The notes: a model not told the origin generated them from the sequence alone. Shown: positions 6,281-14,203, counted from the stretch's first letter. The stretch is DNA of 14,274 nucleotides from an uncultured Marinilabiliaceae bacterium (GCA_905235955.1 CAJONN010000050.1:1-14274), one strand, 5' to 3'. Program-made: numbers and translations.

Positions 6281-7441
6281 ATGATAATAGAGCCATCGAA
6301 AAGAGCAAACACAGTACAAGAGTACTACTTCTCGCGCAACAATAGACGCCTTGATGCTATGCGACAAGCTGGCACTGACGTTATCAACCTCGGAATAGGT
6401 AGCCCCGATATGCCACCTGCCGATGAGGTGATAGAGACACTCGCCAACGAAGCACGCAAACCCAACGTACACGGCTATCAATCATATGTAGGTATACCTG
6501 AACTACGCAATGGATACGCACAATGGTATGAGCAGTGGTATGGCGTAAAACTCAATCCGAGCAACGAAATATTGCCACTCATAGGTTCCAAAGAGGGTAT
6601 TATGCACATCATGATGGCATTTATCAATGAAGGCGATGGCGTTCTCGTGCCAGATCCGGGCTATCCAACCTATTCGTCGGTAGCCAATCTTGTAGGAGCT
6701 CGCACCATAAAATACAAGCTCTATGAACATTTAGGCTGGCAACCCGACTTCGACGAACTGGAGAAAACCGACCTCAAGGGGGTAAAGATGATGTGGATAA
6801 ACTATCCGAACATGCCAACCGGCGCACCCGCTACTATGGAGTTATATGAAAAAATAGTAGACTTTGGTCGCCGACACAGCATACTCATCTGCAACGACAA
6901 CCCATATAGTTTCATTCTCAACGAACATCCAATAAGCCTCTTGGCTGTTGAAGGTGCAAAAGATGTAGCCATTGAGCTCAACTCAATGTCGAAGGCACAC
7001 AATATGGCAGGTTGGCGTTTTGGTATGGCAGCCTCTAATGCCGACGTGATAGCCACTGTACTCAAAGTGAAATCGAATATGGATAGTGGCGTTTTCCGCC
7101 CAATGCAAATGGCAGCAGCCAAAGCTCTGACATTGCAAAAAGATTGGTTCGACAAGATAAACAAAGAGTATAGAGAAAGACAAAAATATGCCTTTGAGAT
7201 AATGGAAACACTTGGTTGCAAAGTAAACCGCAAGCAAGGCGGACTCTTTGTTTGGGCTCAGGTGGCCGATAAATGGGCAAATGCTGAAGCGCAAAGCGAC
7301 GAAGTGCTCAAACAGACAGGCGTATTCATCACCCCCGGCTTCATATTTGGCAGCCAAGGTGAACGATTTTTGCGCATATCGCTATGTGCCAAAGTGCCAG
7401 TTTTTGAAGAAGCACTAAAGCGCATTAAAGCTATGAAATAA
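6281..7441 (+). CDS. Class I/II PLP aminotransferase, probably aromatic amino acid aminotransferase
   Basis: A 386-residue fold-type I aminotransferase. Visible motifs are the substrate/PLP loop LGIGSPDMPP (37-46), NYPNMPTG (174-181), the PLP-binding Asp206 in CNDNPYS, the Schiff-base lysine Lys238 in SMSKAHNMAGWRFG, and the carboxylate-binding Arg365 in RFLRISL. The family also contains aspartate, alanine and LL-diaminopimelate aminotransferases, and sequence alone does not fix the substrate. The position between pheA and the DAHP synthase/tyrA pair suggests that it turns phenylpyruvate and 4-hydroxyphenylpyruvate into Phe and Tyr. The gene is closely packed with pheA, with a 34-base gap, and is presumably under the same attenuator. 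Confidence 0.88.
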   Translation: MIIEPSKRANTVQEYYFSRNNRRLDAMRQAGTDVINLGIGSPDMPPADEVIETLANEARKPNVHGYQSYVGIPELRNGYAQWYEQWYGVKLNPSNEILPLIGSKEGIMHIMMAFINEGDGVLVPDPGYPTYSSVANLVGARTIKYKLYEHLGWQPDFDELEKTDLKGVKMMWINYPNMPTGAPATMELYEKIVDFGRRHSILICNDNPYSFILNEHPISLLAVEGAKDVAIELNSMSKAHNMAGWRFGMAASNADVIATVLKVKSNMDSGVFRPMQMAAAKALTLQKDWFDKINKEYRERQKYAFEIMETLGCKVNRKQGGLFVWAQVADKWANAEAQSDEVLKQTGVFITPGFIFGSQGERFLRISLCAKVPVFEEALKRIKAMK

Positions 7442-7505
7442 ATATTCAATATATTATCAGTCAGATTGTTATCATTCAATAAAAAATAATAAAAAACAAA
7501 ATATA

Positions 7506-8603
7506 ATGGAAACTAAATTGGACTTGGAGCCCATAACGCTCCCCGGTATCGAACTCACTCGCCCTATTGTTATTGCTGGTCCATGCTCAGCAGAAACTGA
7601 AGAACAAGTAATAAATACAGCACAAGAATTGGCAGCCAACGGTGTAAAAATATTCCGTGCTGGCATCTGGAAGCCTCGTACACGTCCTGGTGCATTTGAG
7701 GGTGTTGGCTCTGAAGGTTTGCCATGGATGCAACGAGTGAAAAAAGAAACTGGCATGTTCATATCTACCGAAGTTGCTACAGCTCACCACGTACATGAAG
7801 CCATAAAATATGGTGTCGACCTACTTTGGATTGGAGCTCGCACTACAGCCAACCCATTTGCTGTGCAAGAAATAGCCGATGCACTGCGTGGAACCAACTT
7901 GCCAGTGCTCATCAAAAACCCCGTAAACCCTGACCTCGAATTGTGGATAGGTGCGTTTGAACGTTTGAACCGTGCCGGAATAAAGAAACTTGGTGCCATA
8001 CATCGCGGTTTCTCAACCTATGAGAAAACCAAATACAGAAACCACCCAATGTGGCAAATACCCATTGAGTTGCATCGCCGCATACCCAACTTGCCCATCA
8101 TCACTGACCCATCGCACATCACAGGCAACTGCGACCTCATTCAAGATGTATCGCAAGAGGCAATGGACCTCAACTTCGACGGTCTTATAATAGAGAGCCA
8201 CGAATGCCCCGCACGCGCTTGGAGCGACGCTAAGCAACAAGTAACGCCTGCACACCTCAAGATGATACTTGACGGCATCGTATTGCGCGACCATGCCATA
8301 GCTGACAAACCTCGCCAGACACTTGACGAACTACGTGGCGAAATAGACAAACTCGACGTAACATTGCTCGAAACACTTGCCAAACGTATGAAAATATCAG
8401 AAGAAATAGGCAAATACAAATACGAGCACGGCATCACCATACTACAAGAACGCCGATACGACGAAGTGCTACAAAGCCGCAGAGATCAGGCAGTAAAGCA
8501 AGGACTGAACCCAGACTTCGTAGTGAAAGTGTATGAAGATATACACGAAGAATCAGTTGCTACGCAGAACAACATAATGAAAGAACTTTCAAAGAAAAAC
8601 TAA
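7506..8603 (+). CDS. Bifunctional DAHP synthase / chorismate mutase (type Ibeta DAHPS-AroQ fusion)
   Basis: It catalyses the first step of the shikimate pathway (phosphoenolpyruvate plus erythrose 4-phosphate to DAHP) and the conversion of chorismate to prephenate. The 365-residue protein has a DAHP synthase barrel at about residues 10-262. Likely metal ligands are Cys27 in GPCSAE, His204 in DPSH, Glu230 in IIES and Asp241, with substrate motif KPR at 56-58. An all-helical AroQ chorismate mutase domain covers about 270-360; Arg277, Arg294 (KRMKISEEIGKYK) and Arg316/317 (ILQERRYDEVL) fit its active-site basic residues. C-terminal mutase fusions of this kind are known in Bacteroidetes, where the mutase domain can mediate feedback by prephenate or chorismate. 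It supplies the mutase that PheA and TyrA here lack. The 64-base gap before it is AT-rich with no clear promoter. Confidence 0.95.
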   Translation: METKLDLEPITLPGIELTRPIVIAGPCSAETEEQVINTAQELAANGVKIFRAGIWKPRTRPGAFEGVGSEGLPWMQRVKKETGMFISTEVATAHHVHEAIKYGVDLLWIGARTTANPFAVQEIADALRGTNLPVLIKNPVNPDLELWIGAFERLNRAGIKKLGAIHRGFSTYEKTKYRNHPMWQIPIELHRRIPNLPIITDPSHITGNCDLIQDVSQEAMDLNFDGLIIESHECPARAWSDAKQQVTPAHLKMILDGIVLRDHAIADKPRQTLDELRGEIDKLDVTLLETLAKRMKISEEIGKYKYEHGITILQERRYDEVLQSRRDQAVKQGLNPDFVVKVYEDIHEESVATQNNIMKELSKKN

Positions 8604-8623
8604 CTCAACAAAGAGGCTAAAAA

Positions 8624-9400
8624 ATGAGAATCTGTATCGTAGGTGCGGGCAAAATGGGGGCATTCTTGGCCGACTCAATGTGTCTTTTGCACGAAGTAGC
8701 CATCTTTGACGTCGACATCAAACGACTACAATACGTATTCAACACACGTAGGCTTACTACACTTGATGAAATCCGCGACTTCAATCCCGAACTCATCATC
8801 AACGCCGTAACACTCAAATATACTCTGTCAACATTTCAAAGTATATTGCCCTATATATCAGCTAATTGTATGCTGTCTGATATAGCATCGGTAAAGACTG
8901 GGCTCAAAGAGTTCTATGAGGCAAGCGGTCATCCATACGTGTCGACACACCCAATGTTTGGTCCTACTTTTGCCAACTTGCGCGAACTACGCAAAAACCA
9001 CGCCATCATCATCTCAGAGGGCGACCATTTGGGTAAAGTATTCTTCAAAGACTTCTATGGCTCACTTGGTCTCAACTTGCACGAATACACCTTTGATCAG
9101 CACGATGAAACCATGACCTACGCACTCTCTATACCATTCGTAGCCACCATGGCATTTGCCGCAAGCATGCGCTATCCTGACGCACCCGGTACTACATTCA
9201 ACAAGCACCTCGAAACTGCCAAAGGCGTATTGTCAGAAGACGACTACCTGCTCTCTGAAATACTCTTTAGCCCCTATACACCCGATAAAATAAATCAAGT
9301 TATTTCACAAATGACACGGTTGAAGGGCATTATAGAGAAAAAAGATACGCAAGAGATGAAAGATTATTTGACAGAGTTGAGGAAAAATATATTTGGATGA
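8624..9400 (+). CDS. tyrA: Prephenate dehydrogenase
   Basis: It oxidatively decarboxylates prephenate to 4-hydroxyphenylpyruvate in the Tyr branch, using NAD(P). The 258-residue protein begins at once with a Rossmann fold (MRICIVGAGKMG, GAGKMG at 7-12). An acidic FDVD at 28-31 ends the second strand, which favours NAD. The motif STHPMFGP (His109) and the helical-domain His160 in FDQHDETM fit the prephenate site of TyrA enzymes. It is a minimal dehydrogenase: there is no mutase domain and no C-terminal ACT domain. Enzyme-level feedback by Tyr is therefore less likely and transcript-level control more important. It follows the DAHP synthase fusion by 20 bases. Confidence 0.92.
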   Translation: MRICIVGAGKMGAFLADSMCLLHEVAIFDVDIKRLQYVFNTRRLTTLDEIRDFNPELIINAVTLKYTLSTFQSILPYISANCMLSDIASVKTGLKEFYEASGHPYVSTHPMFGPTFANLRELRKNHAIIISEGDHLGKVFFKDFYGSLGLNLHEYTFDQHDETMTYALSIPFVATMAFAASMRYPDAPGTTFNKHLETAKGVLSEDDYLLSEILFSPYTPDKINQVISQMTRLKGIIEKKDTQEMKDYLTELRKNIFG

Positions 9401-9432
9401 AATAAAAAAAGCAAAATAGAACAGAAACCACA

Positions 9433-10713
9433 ATGAAAAAAAATCTCGCAACCATCTGTATACATGGAGGTTGGAAAGCTCAGAAGGGTGAGCCACAGCA
9501 GTTGCCCATCTATCAGAGCACAACTTTCAGATACGAGACAAGCGACCAAATGGCTCGCCTCTTCGACCTCAAAGACGAAGGCTACTTCTACACACGTCTT
9601 GCTAATCCGACCAACGATGCTGTGGCTAAAAAAATAGCCGCACTCGAAGGTGGAGTAGGCGCTGTACTTACGTCGAGTGGACAGGCAGCCAATTTCTACG
9701 CCATCTTCAACATCTGCCAAGCTGGCGACCACTTTATCACCAGCAACACCATCTACGGAGGCACATACAACCTCTTTGGAGTAACGCTGAAAAAACTTGG
9801 CATTGAGTGCACCTTCATCGACCCCGAATGGGATGATGAACGCATTGAAAAAGAATTTCGTCCAAATACAAAATGCTTTTTTGGCGAAACAATATCCAAT
9901 CCGGGTGGCAATGTGTTTGATATTGAACGATTTGCCAATATGGCACACAAACACGGTGTGCCTTTGGTGATAGACAACACATTTGCTACACCTATCAACT
10001 GCCGACCATTTGAATGGGGGTGTGACATTGTAACGCACTCAACAACCAAATATATGGACGGACATGCTACGCAAGTAGGTGGCGTTGTGGTTGATAGTGG
10101 CAACTTCGATTGGGATAAATATGCCGACAAATTTCCCGGACTTTGCACTCCCGACGAGAGCTACCATGGGCTTACCTACACCAAGTCGTTTGGCAAAATG
10201 GCATACACCACAAAGCTCATCAGTCAGCTTATGCGCGACCTTGGTTCAATTCCGGCACCGCAAAATTCATTCTTGCTCAACATCGGACTTGAAACACTCC
10301 ACTTGCGTATGCAACAGCACTGCAACAACGCACAAAAAGTGGCAGAGTGGCTCGAAAGAAACCCCAATGTAGCATGGGTAAACTATGCCGGATTGCCAAG
10401 CAATAAATATTACTCATTGGCACAAAAATATATGCCCAATGGCACGTGTGGAGTAATAGCTTTCGGACTGAAAGGTACTCGTGAAGATGCAATAAAGTTT
10501 ATGGACAACCTCGACTTTATCTCAATAGTTACTCACGTAGCTGATGCTCGTACATGTGTGCTTCATCCAGCAAGTCACACACATCGTCAGCTCTCTGACG
10601 AGCAATTGCGCGAAGCTGGTGTTGCACCAGACCTTATTCGCTTGTCGGTAGGCATAGAGGATGTGGCTGACATTATTGCCGACCTTGAACAAGCTATGGC
10701 AAAGATGAAATGA
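9433..10713 (+). CDS. metY: O-acetylhomoserine sulfhydrylase (aminocarboxypropyltransferase)
   Basis: It condenses O-acetylhomoserine with sulfide to make homocysteine (methionine synthesis); some relatives also use O-acetylserine. The 426-residue protein belongs to the Cys/Met-metabolism PLP family. Visible motifs are YFYTRLANPT (51-60, phosphate-contacting Tyr/Arg), SSGQAAN (81-87), Asp181 in VIDNTFATP, and the PLP lysine Lys206 in THSTTKYMDGH. The C-terminal HPASHTHRQLSDEQ and LIRLSVGIED stretches are typical. Length of about 425-430 is the MetY norm, longer than the roughly 380-400 of cystathionine gamma-synthase or lyase. It starts 32 bases after tyrA with no terminator between, so it is probably the last gene of the aromatic operon, which is not an obvious pathway partner. 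Confidence 0.93.
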   Translation: MKKNLATICIHGGWKAQKGEPQQLPIYQSTTFRYETSDQMARLFDLKDEGYFYTRLANPTNDAVAKKIAALEGGVGAVLTSSGQAANFYAIFNICQAGDHFITSNTIYGGTYNLFGVTLKKLGIECTFIDPEWDDERIEKEFRPNTKCFFGETISNPGGNVFDIERFANMAHKHGVPLVIDNTFATPINCRPFEWGCDIVTHSTTKYMDGHATQVGGVVVDSGNFDWDKYADKFPGLCTPDESYHGLTYTKSFGKMAYTTKLISQLMRDLGSIPAPQNSFLLNIGLETLHLRMQQHCNNAQKVAEWLERNPNVAWVNYAGLPSNKYYSLAQKYMPNGTCGVIAFGLKGTREDAIKFMDNLDFISIVTHVADARTCVLHPASHTHRQLSDEQLREAGVAPDLIRLSVGIEDVADIIADLEQAMAKMK

Positions 10714-10758
10714 TATATTGAAAAATATTAGTTTCTGCTAAACGCAAGATGTAAGATA

Positions 10759-10804
10759 AAAAAGGAGTCTATTCCAAGTTTTGCTTTTGGGATAGGCTCT
10801 TTTC
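10759..10804 (+). terminator. Terminator after metY
   Basis: A long stem pairs AAAGGAGTCTATTCCAA on the left with TTGGGATAGGCTCTTTT on the right, with a few G-U pairs and one extra G, around a short loop. A-rich sequence precedes it and a T-rich tail follows. It lies about 45 bases after the metY stop and closes the aromatic operon. Confidence 0.85.
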
Positions 10805-10827
10805 TATTTTATATTGAAAAATAATAA

Positions 10828-11175
10828 CTCAAGTTTCGCAAGTGAAAAACGCACAGAAAATAAGAATGGGCGAAGGGAAATGTAACAACCAATTGCTTCC
10901 AACAATAAGCACGAAACTCGATTTTCACCTCGCGGTTGTCGCCTTTGGCACGGAGCGTTAAGAAAATTATCGTAGCGAAGCGCCCGAAACGATTTTCTGT
11001 TTGAGCGAAGCGAGTTTAAAATCGTTTAGCGTAGCGCAGATAATTTTTAGCGGAGTGGTAACAGCGACGAGTTCTTTTTGTTACTTTTTCTGTCGGCACA
11101 GAAAAAGTAAAAGATTAATGAAAAAGCTGTGTTTGAAAATATGTTTGTAGTACATTTCTACTTGCGAAACTTAAG
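10828..11175. mobile_element. 348-bp MITE-like palindromic element with terminal inverted repeats
   Basis: The ends are 16-bp inverted repeats with one mismatch: CTCAAGTTTCGCAAGT at 10828-10843 and ACTTGCGAAACTTAAG at 11160-11175. The element is roughly palindromic overall. AAACGATTTT (10987-10996) faces AAAATCGTTT (11018-11027), and flanking words such as GATAATTTT, GCG-rich words and GCGAC recur inverted on both sides of a centre near 11005. The same 4 bases, ATAA, flank both ends (10824-10827 and 11176-11179), a possible target duplication, though chance is easy in AT-rich DNA. There is no coding capacity. A second, inverted partial copy lies at the left edge of the window. It fills most of the gap between metY and tdk and could also act in RNA as a large hairpin. 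Confidence 0.7.
11081..11110. terminator. Perfect 12-bp hairpin inside the repeat element
   Basis: TTACTTTTTCTG (11081-11092) is perfectly complementary to CAGAAAAAGTAA (11099-11110) around the 6-base loop TCGGCA. It is close to symmetric, so it would form on transcripts from either strand. Given its place between convergent genes it could end leftward tdk transcription. It has no canonical T tail on the plus strand beyond the stem, so terminator function is only a possibility. Confidence 0.45.
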
Positions 11176-11199
11176 ATAAGAAAAATCAGCTACACTGCG

Positions 11200-11802
11200 T
11201 TACCCCTTCAGTGCTATTGCATAGCAACGCCTACAAAGTGGCTCATAATGATTAGTTTCGCCAATCACTACCAAACCTCGCCCACCCGATGTGCGATGGC
11301 TAAACTGAGCCAAAGAACCACATTGCACACAGATAGCATGCACCTTTAGCACATCGTTGGCTATAGCCATCAGCTGTGGCATCGGACCGAAAGGTTTGCC
11401 CATAAAGTCCATATCAAGACCTGCTATTATCACACGGCAACCATTTTCAGCTAATGCCTTACACACATCAACAATGTCAGCCTTGAAAAATTGCGCCTCG
11501 TCAATGCCAACCACGTCAGCATCAGCGGCATGGTTGAGTATGTCGGTAGCGCAGTCGGCAAGCGTAGCATCAATAGCATTAGCATCGTGCGACACTACTT
11601 GATTGGTGCTATACCTATTGTCGATACTTGGTTTGAAGAGTTTGATATTTAGCTTGGCAAAACGAGCTCGGCGTAGTCGGCGCAACAATTCTTCTGTTTT
11701 ACCAGAAAACATTGAACCTGTTATTACTTCTATTGATCCTTGTTTCATGTTTTGATAGGCAACATTATCTGCAAAATCATCGTGTACGTGTCCGTGTTCC
11801 AT
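11200..11802 (-). CDS. tdk: Thymidine kinase (type II, TK1-like)
   Basis: It phosphorylates thymidine to dTMP in the salvage pathway. The 200-residue protein has the P-loop GSMFSGKT at 29-36, the Walker B/catalytic motif DEAQFF at 101-106 (Glu102 as likely general base), and a structural zinc site from Cys158 and Cys161 (CVQC) with Cys190 and Cys193 (CRRC). Bacteroidales-like blocks such as VVSHDANAI, AGLDMDFMGKPFGPMP, SHRTSGG and YEPLCRRC are intact. The N-terminal 20 residues before the first strand are His/Asp-rich and variable in the family, so the start could be a few codons off; the ATG at 11802 gives a normal length. It is transcribed leftward, divergent from the next gene. Its stop codon lies 24 bases from the repeat element. 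Confidence 0.95.
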   Translation of the reverse strand: MEHGHVHDDFADNVAYQNMKQGSIEVITGSMFSGKTEELLRRLRRARFAKLNIKLFKPSIDNRYSTNQVVSHDANAIDATLADCATDILNHAADADVVGIDEAQFFKADIVDVCKALAENGCRVIIAGLDMDFMGKPFGPMPQLMAIANDVLKVHAICVQCGSLAQFSHRTSGGRGLVVIGETNHYEPLCRRCYAIALKG

Positions 11803-11880
11803 CTTTTAAATAAAAGCCCTTGTTGTTGAGTTTTTTTATATTAATATTGAAAAAATGAATAACCAATCGCATATTTTAAA

Positions 11881-11896
11881 TACCTTTGCAAAGGTA
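11881..11896. promoter_or_regulatory. Palindromic bidirectional -7 box between tdk and the divergent gene
   Basis: TACCTTTGCAAAGGTA is a perfect 16-base palindrome that places a consensus TAnnTTTG box on each strand. Rightward transcription would start near 11895, about 37 bases before the ATG at 11932. Leftward transcription would start near 11882, about 80 bases before the tdk ATG. Neither direction shows a clear -33 TTTG at the usual 19-21 base spacing. The palindrome could also be a repressor operator. Confidence 0.55.
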
Positions 11897-11931
11897 CGAA
11901 TTAGAACAAAAAAAAGAATTACATTTTTCAC

Positions 11932-12558
11932 ATGAAGAAAGACGCAATTATCGACATTTTGAGCAACGACTTGAAAGAGATGCAGTTGCTTCTCGATAAT
12001 TTTCGTGGCGATGATGCCATACCTTCTGCTTTTATTGAACTACTCAAAGCAAAGCATAGCAACATAGGCAAAGAGGTTGAACTGCTTGCTTATTGGTCTA
12101 CCGATGCTACAGAGTCATCGGTTGAGCCCATTGTGCCACAAGTTGCAGCAGCATCGGTGCCAAATAGCGAGCCACAAGAGCCTATTGCACAGCCACAACC
12201 ACAAGTAATTCAGACACCAGAACCCGAGATAGAAATTGTGCCCCAACCGGAACCAACGCCAACACCTGTACCTGCACCACAGAAACCGCAAAAAGCAGCA
12301 CCCAAAGCGAGCGACGTTACGGCATACGGCACACCAGTTAGCGACATAAAAAAGGCTATAGCCATTGCTGACAGATTTTTATATCAGAAAGAACTTTTTG
12401 CGGGCGATGCCAACGACTTTAAGGCTGCTATAGAGATAGCCAATAGTATGGATACGTATGAAGAGGCCGAACGCTATTTGGTTGCTACATACGGCTGGGA
12501 TATGGACAACCCCATAGTTGTGTCATTTCTCAAAGCAGTTCACCGACGTTATATTTAA
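11932..12558 (+). CDS. Conserved Bacteroidales hypothetical protein with Pro-rich linker
   Basis: A 208-residue protein with three visible parts. An N-terminal helical region (1-55) starts MKKDAIIDILSNDLKEMQ. A low-complexity linker (about 60-128) is rich in Pro, Gln and Glu. A compact C-terminal helical region (about 135-208) contains the pattern SDIKKAIAIADRFLYQKELF, TYEEAERYL, YGWDMDNPIVVSFL and ends HRRYI. I recognise that C-terminal pattern from uncharacterised Bacteroidales proteins but know no function for it. There is no signal peptide or membrane segment, so it is probably cytoplasmic, with the linker tethering two helical modules. The ATG follows the shared promoter palindrome. rsmI begins 27 bases after its stop and is likely cotranscribed. 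Confidence 0.8.
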   Translation: MKKDAIIDILSNDLKEMQLLLDNFRGDDAIPSAFIELLKAKHSNIGKEVELLAYWSTDATESSVEPIVPQVAAASVPNSEPQEPIAQPQPQVIQTPEPEIEIVPQPEPTPTPVPAPQKPQKAAPKASDVTAYGTPVSDIKKAIAIADRFLYQKELFAGDANDFKAAIEIANSMDTYEEAERYLVATYGWDMDNPIVVSFLKAVHRRYI

Positions 12559-12585
12559 CCTCGAAACATACAAAAACTCATCAAC

Positions 12586-13314
12586 GTGGCTAAACTATAT
12601 GTAGTACCAACGCCAGTTGGCAATTTGGAAGACATAACAGCACGAGCATTGCGCATATTGCGCGAAGCATCGTTTGTATTGGCTGAAGACACTCGCACTA
12701 CAGGCAACCTTTTCAAGCATTTTGGCATTGAAACACGTTTGGTGAGTTATCACAAATTCAACGAGCATCAGGTTGTAGACAATATGGTACAACGAATAGC
12801 AGCTGGCGAATCGGTTGCATTGGTGAGCGATGCTGGTACACCAGCTATTAGCGACCCCGGATACCTATTAGTGCGCAAGTGCATCGATGAAAATATTACT
12901 GTAGAGTGTTTACCCGGTGCCACGGCATTTGTTCCGGCTTTGGTTGATAGCGGGTTGCCCAATGATAAATTTTGCTTCGAAGGTTTTTTGCCGCACAAAA
13001 AAGGCAGACAAACAGCCATACAACAGCTTGCTACTGAACCTCGTACGATGATAATATATGAGTCGCCATTCCGACTTGCCAAAACATTGCAGCAACTTGC
13101 TGAAGCCTTTGGAGCTGACAGGCGTGCGAGTGTTAGCAGAGAGATAAGCAAGATACATGAGCAAACAGTGCGAGGTACACTTGCCGAATTGGCTGAATAT
13201 TTTGAGCAAAATCCACCCAAAGGTGAGATAGTAATGATAGTAGAAGGACTTACACGCAAACTATCAAAGCGTACCGCTGAAGATGTTGATACAGAAGAAG
13301 ATACTGATGAATAA
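12586..13314 (+). CDS. rsmI: 16S rRNA (cytidine1402-2'-O)-methyltransferase RsmI
   Basis: It methylates the ribose of C1402 in 16S rRNA near the P site, using S-adenosylmethionine. The 242-residue protein has the tetrapyrrole methylase-like fold with RsmI hallmarks: VVPTPVGNLEDIT (6-18), AEDTR (33-37), SDAGTPAISDPG (81-92), CLPGATA (108-114), and PFRL (161-164) with REISK (185-189) towards the end. The start codon is GTG at 12586. It directly precedes the conserved first strand (AKLYVVPTPVGN), and no in-frame ATG is better placed. The C-terminal tail from about 224 is charged and acidic and probably disordered. The following lipoprotein gene starts 28 bases downstream. Confidence 0.95.
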   Translation: MAKLYVVPTPVGNLEDITARALRILREASFVLAEDTRTTGNLFKHFGIETRLVSYHKFNEHQVVDNMVQRIAAGESVALVSDAGTPAISDPGYLLVRKCIDENITVECLPGATAFVPALVDSGLPNDKFCFEGFLPHKKGRQTAIQQLATEPRTMIIYESPFRLAKTLQQLAEAFGADRRASVSREISKIHEQTVRGTLAELAEYFEQNPPKGEIVMIVEGLTRKLSKRTAEDVDTEEDTDE

Positions 13315-13342
13315 GATACCAAATAAAAACCAAATAAAAACA

Positions 13343-14203
13343 ATGAAAATGAAAAAGTTATTTTTATCAGCAGTTGCAATTGCCATGACAATGGCATCGT
13401 GCGACAATCAGCAGGCCAAAGTCGATGCTTTGTCAGCCAAAGTTGACTCACTTCAGGCAGTAAGCGACCTCAAAGACAGTAGCATGGGCATGCTTGCTCA
13501 GACAATGTCTGACATTCAGAACAACATCAGTGCCATAAAAGAGAAGGAAGGCATCATTAGCGTGAGCCTTGCTGAAGGTGCTGACGAAAATCAGATAAAG
13601 AGCGACCTCGAAGCTATTCAGCAGGCTCTGGAAAACAACAAAAAGAAAGTATCAAGCTTGCGTGCACAACTCTCAAAAGCAACCAAGAACAACAAAGAGC
13701 TTGAAGCTATCATCAGCACACTCAACACACAGATAGAACAGCAAAACGCTGAAATAGCTAAGCTTAGTGCAATGCTTGAAGAGAAAAATATTGAAATCGA
13801 CTTCCTCAACAATGCTGTTATTCGCCTCTCAACATCAGTTGACTCGCTTGCTACAGCTAAAGAAGAGGTTGACCAAAAGCTGGCTACTGCTACTGACCAC
13901 ATCGAAACTGGCTACTACATCATCAGCAGCAAAGCAGATTTGAAAGAGAAGGGATTGCTCGAAACAGGTCTGTTCAAAGGCAAGAAAGCTACTGGCAATG
14001 TAGACGAAAGCCTCTTCACCAAAGTGAATGTTACAGAACTTAGCTCATTGGCTCTGAATGTGAAAAAAGCACAAATAGTTTCAACTCATCCTCAAGAGTC
14101 GTACACACTTGATGAAGATGCTGACGGACTTCTGACACTCAACATTAAAGATAAAGCAGCTTTCTGGAAAACGTCTAAATATCTGATTATTATAGGCAAA
14201 TAA
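13343..14203 (+). CDS. Coiled-coil lipoprotein, Bacteroidales conserved
   Basis: A 286-residue predicted lipoprotein. The frame is open from 13283, inside rsmI. ATG 13343 is chosen because it begins a clear lipoprotein signal, MKMKKLFLSAVAIAMTMASC, with lipid-modified Cys20 followed by DN. Residues about 22-180 are rich in Glu, Lys, Gln, Leu and Ala with heptad-like spacing, indicating long coiled coils. A small C-terminal domain (about 185-286) opens with GYYIISSKADLKEKGLL, has GLFKGKKATG and THPQESYTL, and ends AAFWKTSKYLIIIGK. I recognise this arrangement from uncharacterised Bacteroidales lipoproteins and know no established function. Asp after the Cys is the E. coli inner-membrane retention signal but does not carry that meaning reliably in this phylum. 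A strong terminator follows its stop. Confidence 0.88.
   Translation: MKMKKLFLSAVAIAMTMASCDNQQAKVDALSAKVDSLQAVSDLKDSSMGMLAQTMSDIQNNISAIKEKEGIISVSLAEGADENQIKSDLEAIQQALENNKKKVSSLRAQLSKATKNNKELEAIISTLNTQIEQQNAEIAKLSAMLEEKNIEIDFLNNAVIRLSTSVDSLATAKEEVDQKLATATDHIETGYYIISSKADLKEKGLLETGLFKGKKATGNVDESLFTKVNVTELSSLALNVKKAQIVSTHPQESYTLDEDADGLLTLNIKDKAAFWKTSKYLIIIGK

Noticed and set aside
9364..10038. 224-codon leftward open frame over metY
   Set aside because: It lies antisense to the PLP enzyme's conserved core and shows no motifs of its own.
170..10827. Composite transposon or genomic island bounded by the inverted repeats
   Set aside because: The bracketed genes are core Bacteroidales functions, with no transposase, integrase or cargo signature. 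Two independent insertions of a dispersed repeat are simpler.
10828..11175. CRISPR-like or tandem repeat array
   Set aside because: The recurring GCG-rich words are inverted halves of one palindromic element, not evenly spaced direct repeats with unique spacers.
12768..13451. 227-codon leftward open frame over rsmI and the lipoprotein start
   Set aside because: It is a Ser/Leu-rich antisense translation over well-supported genes. No promoter or homology signal was seen.
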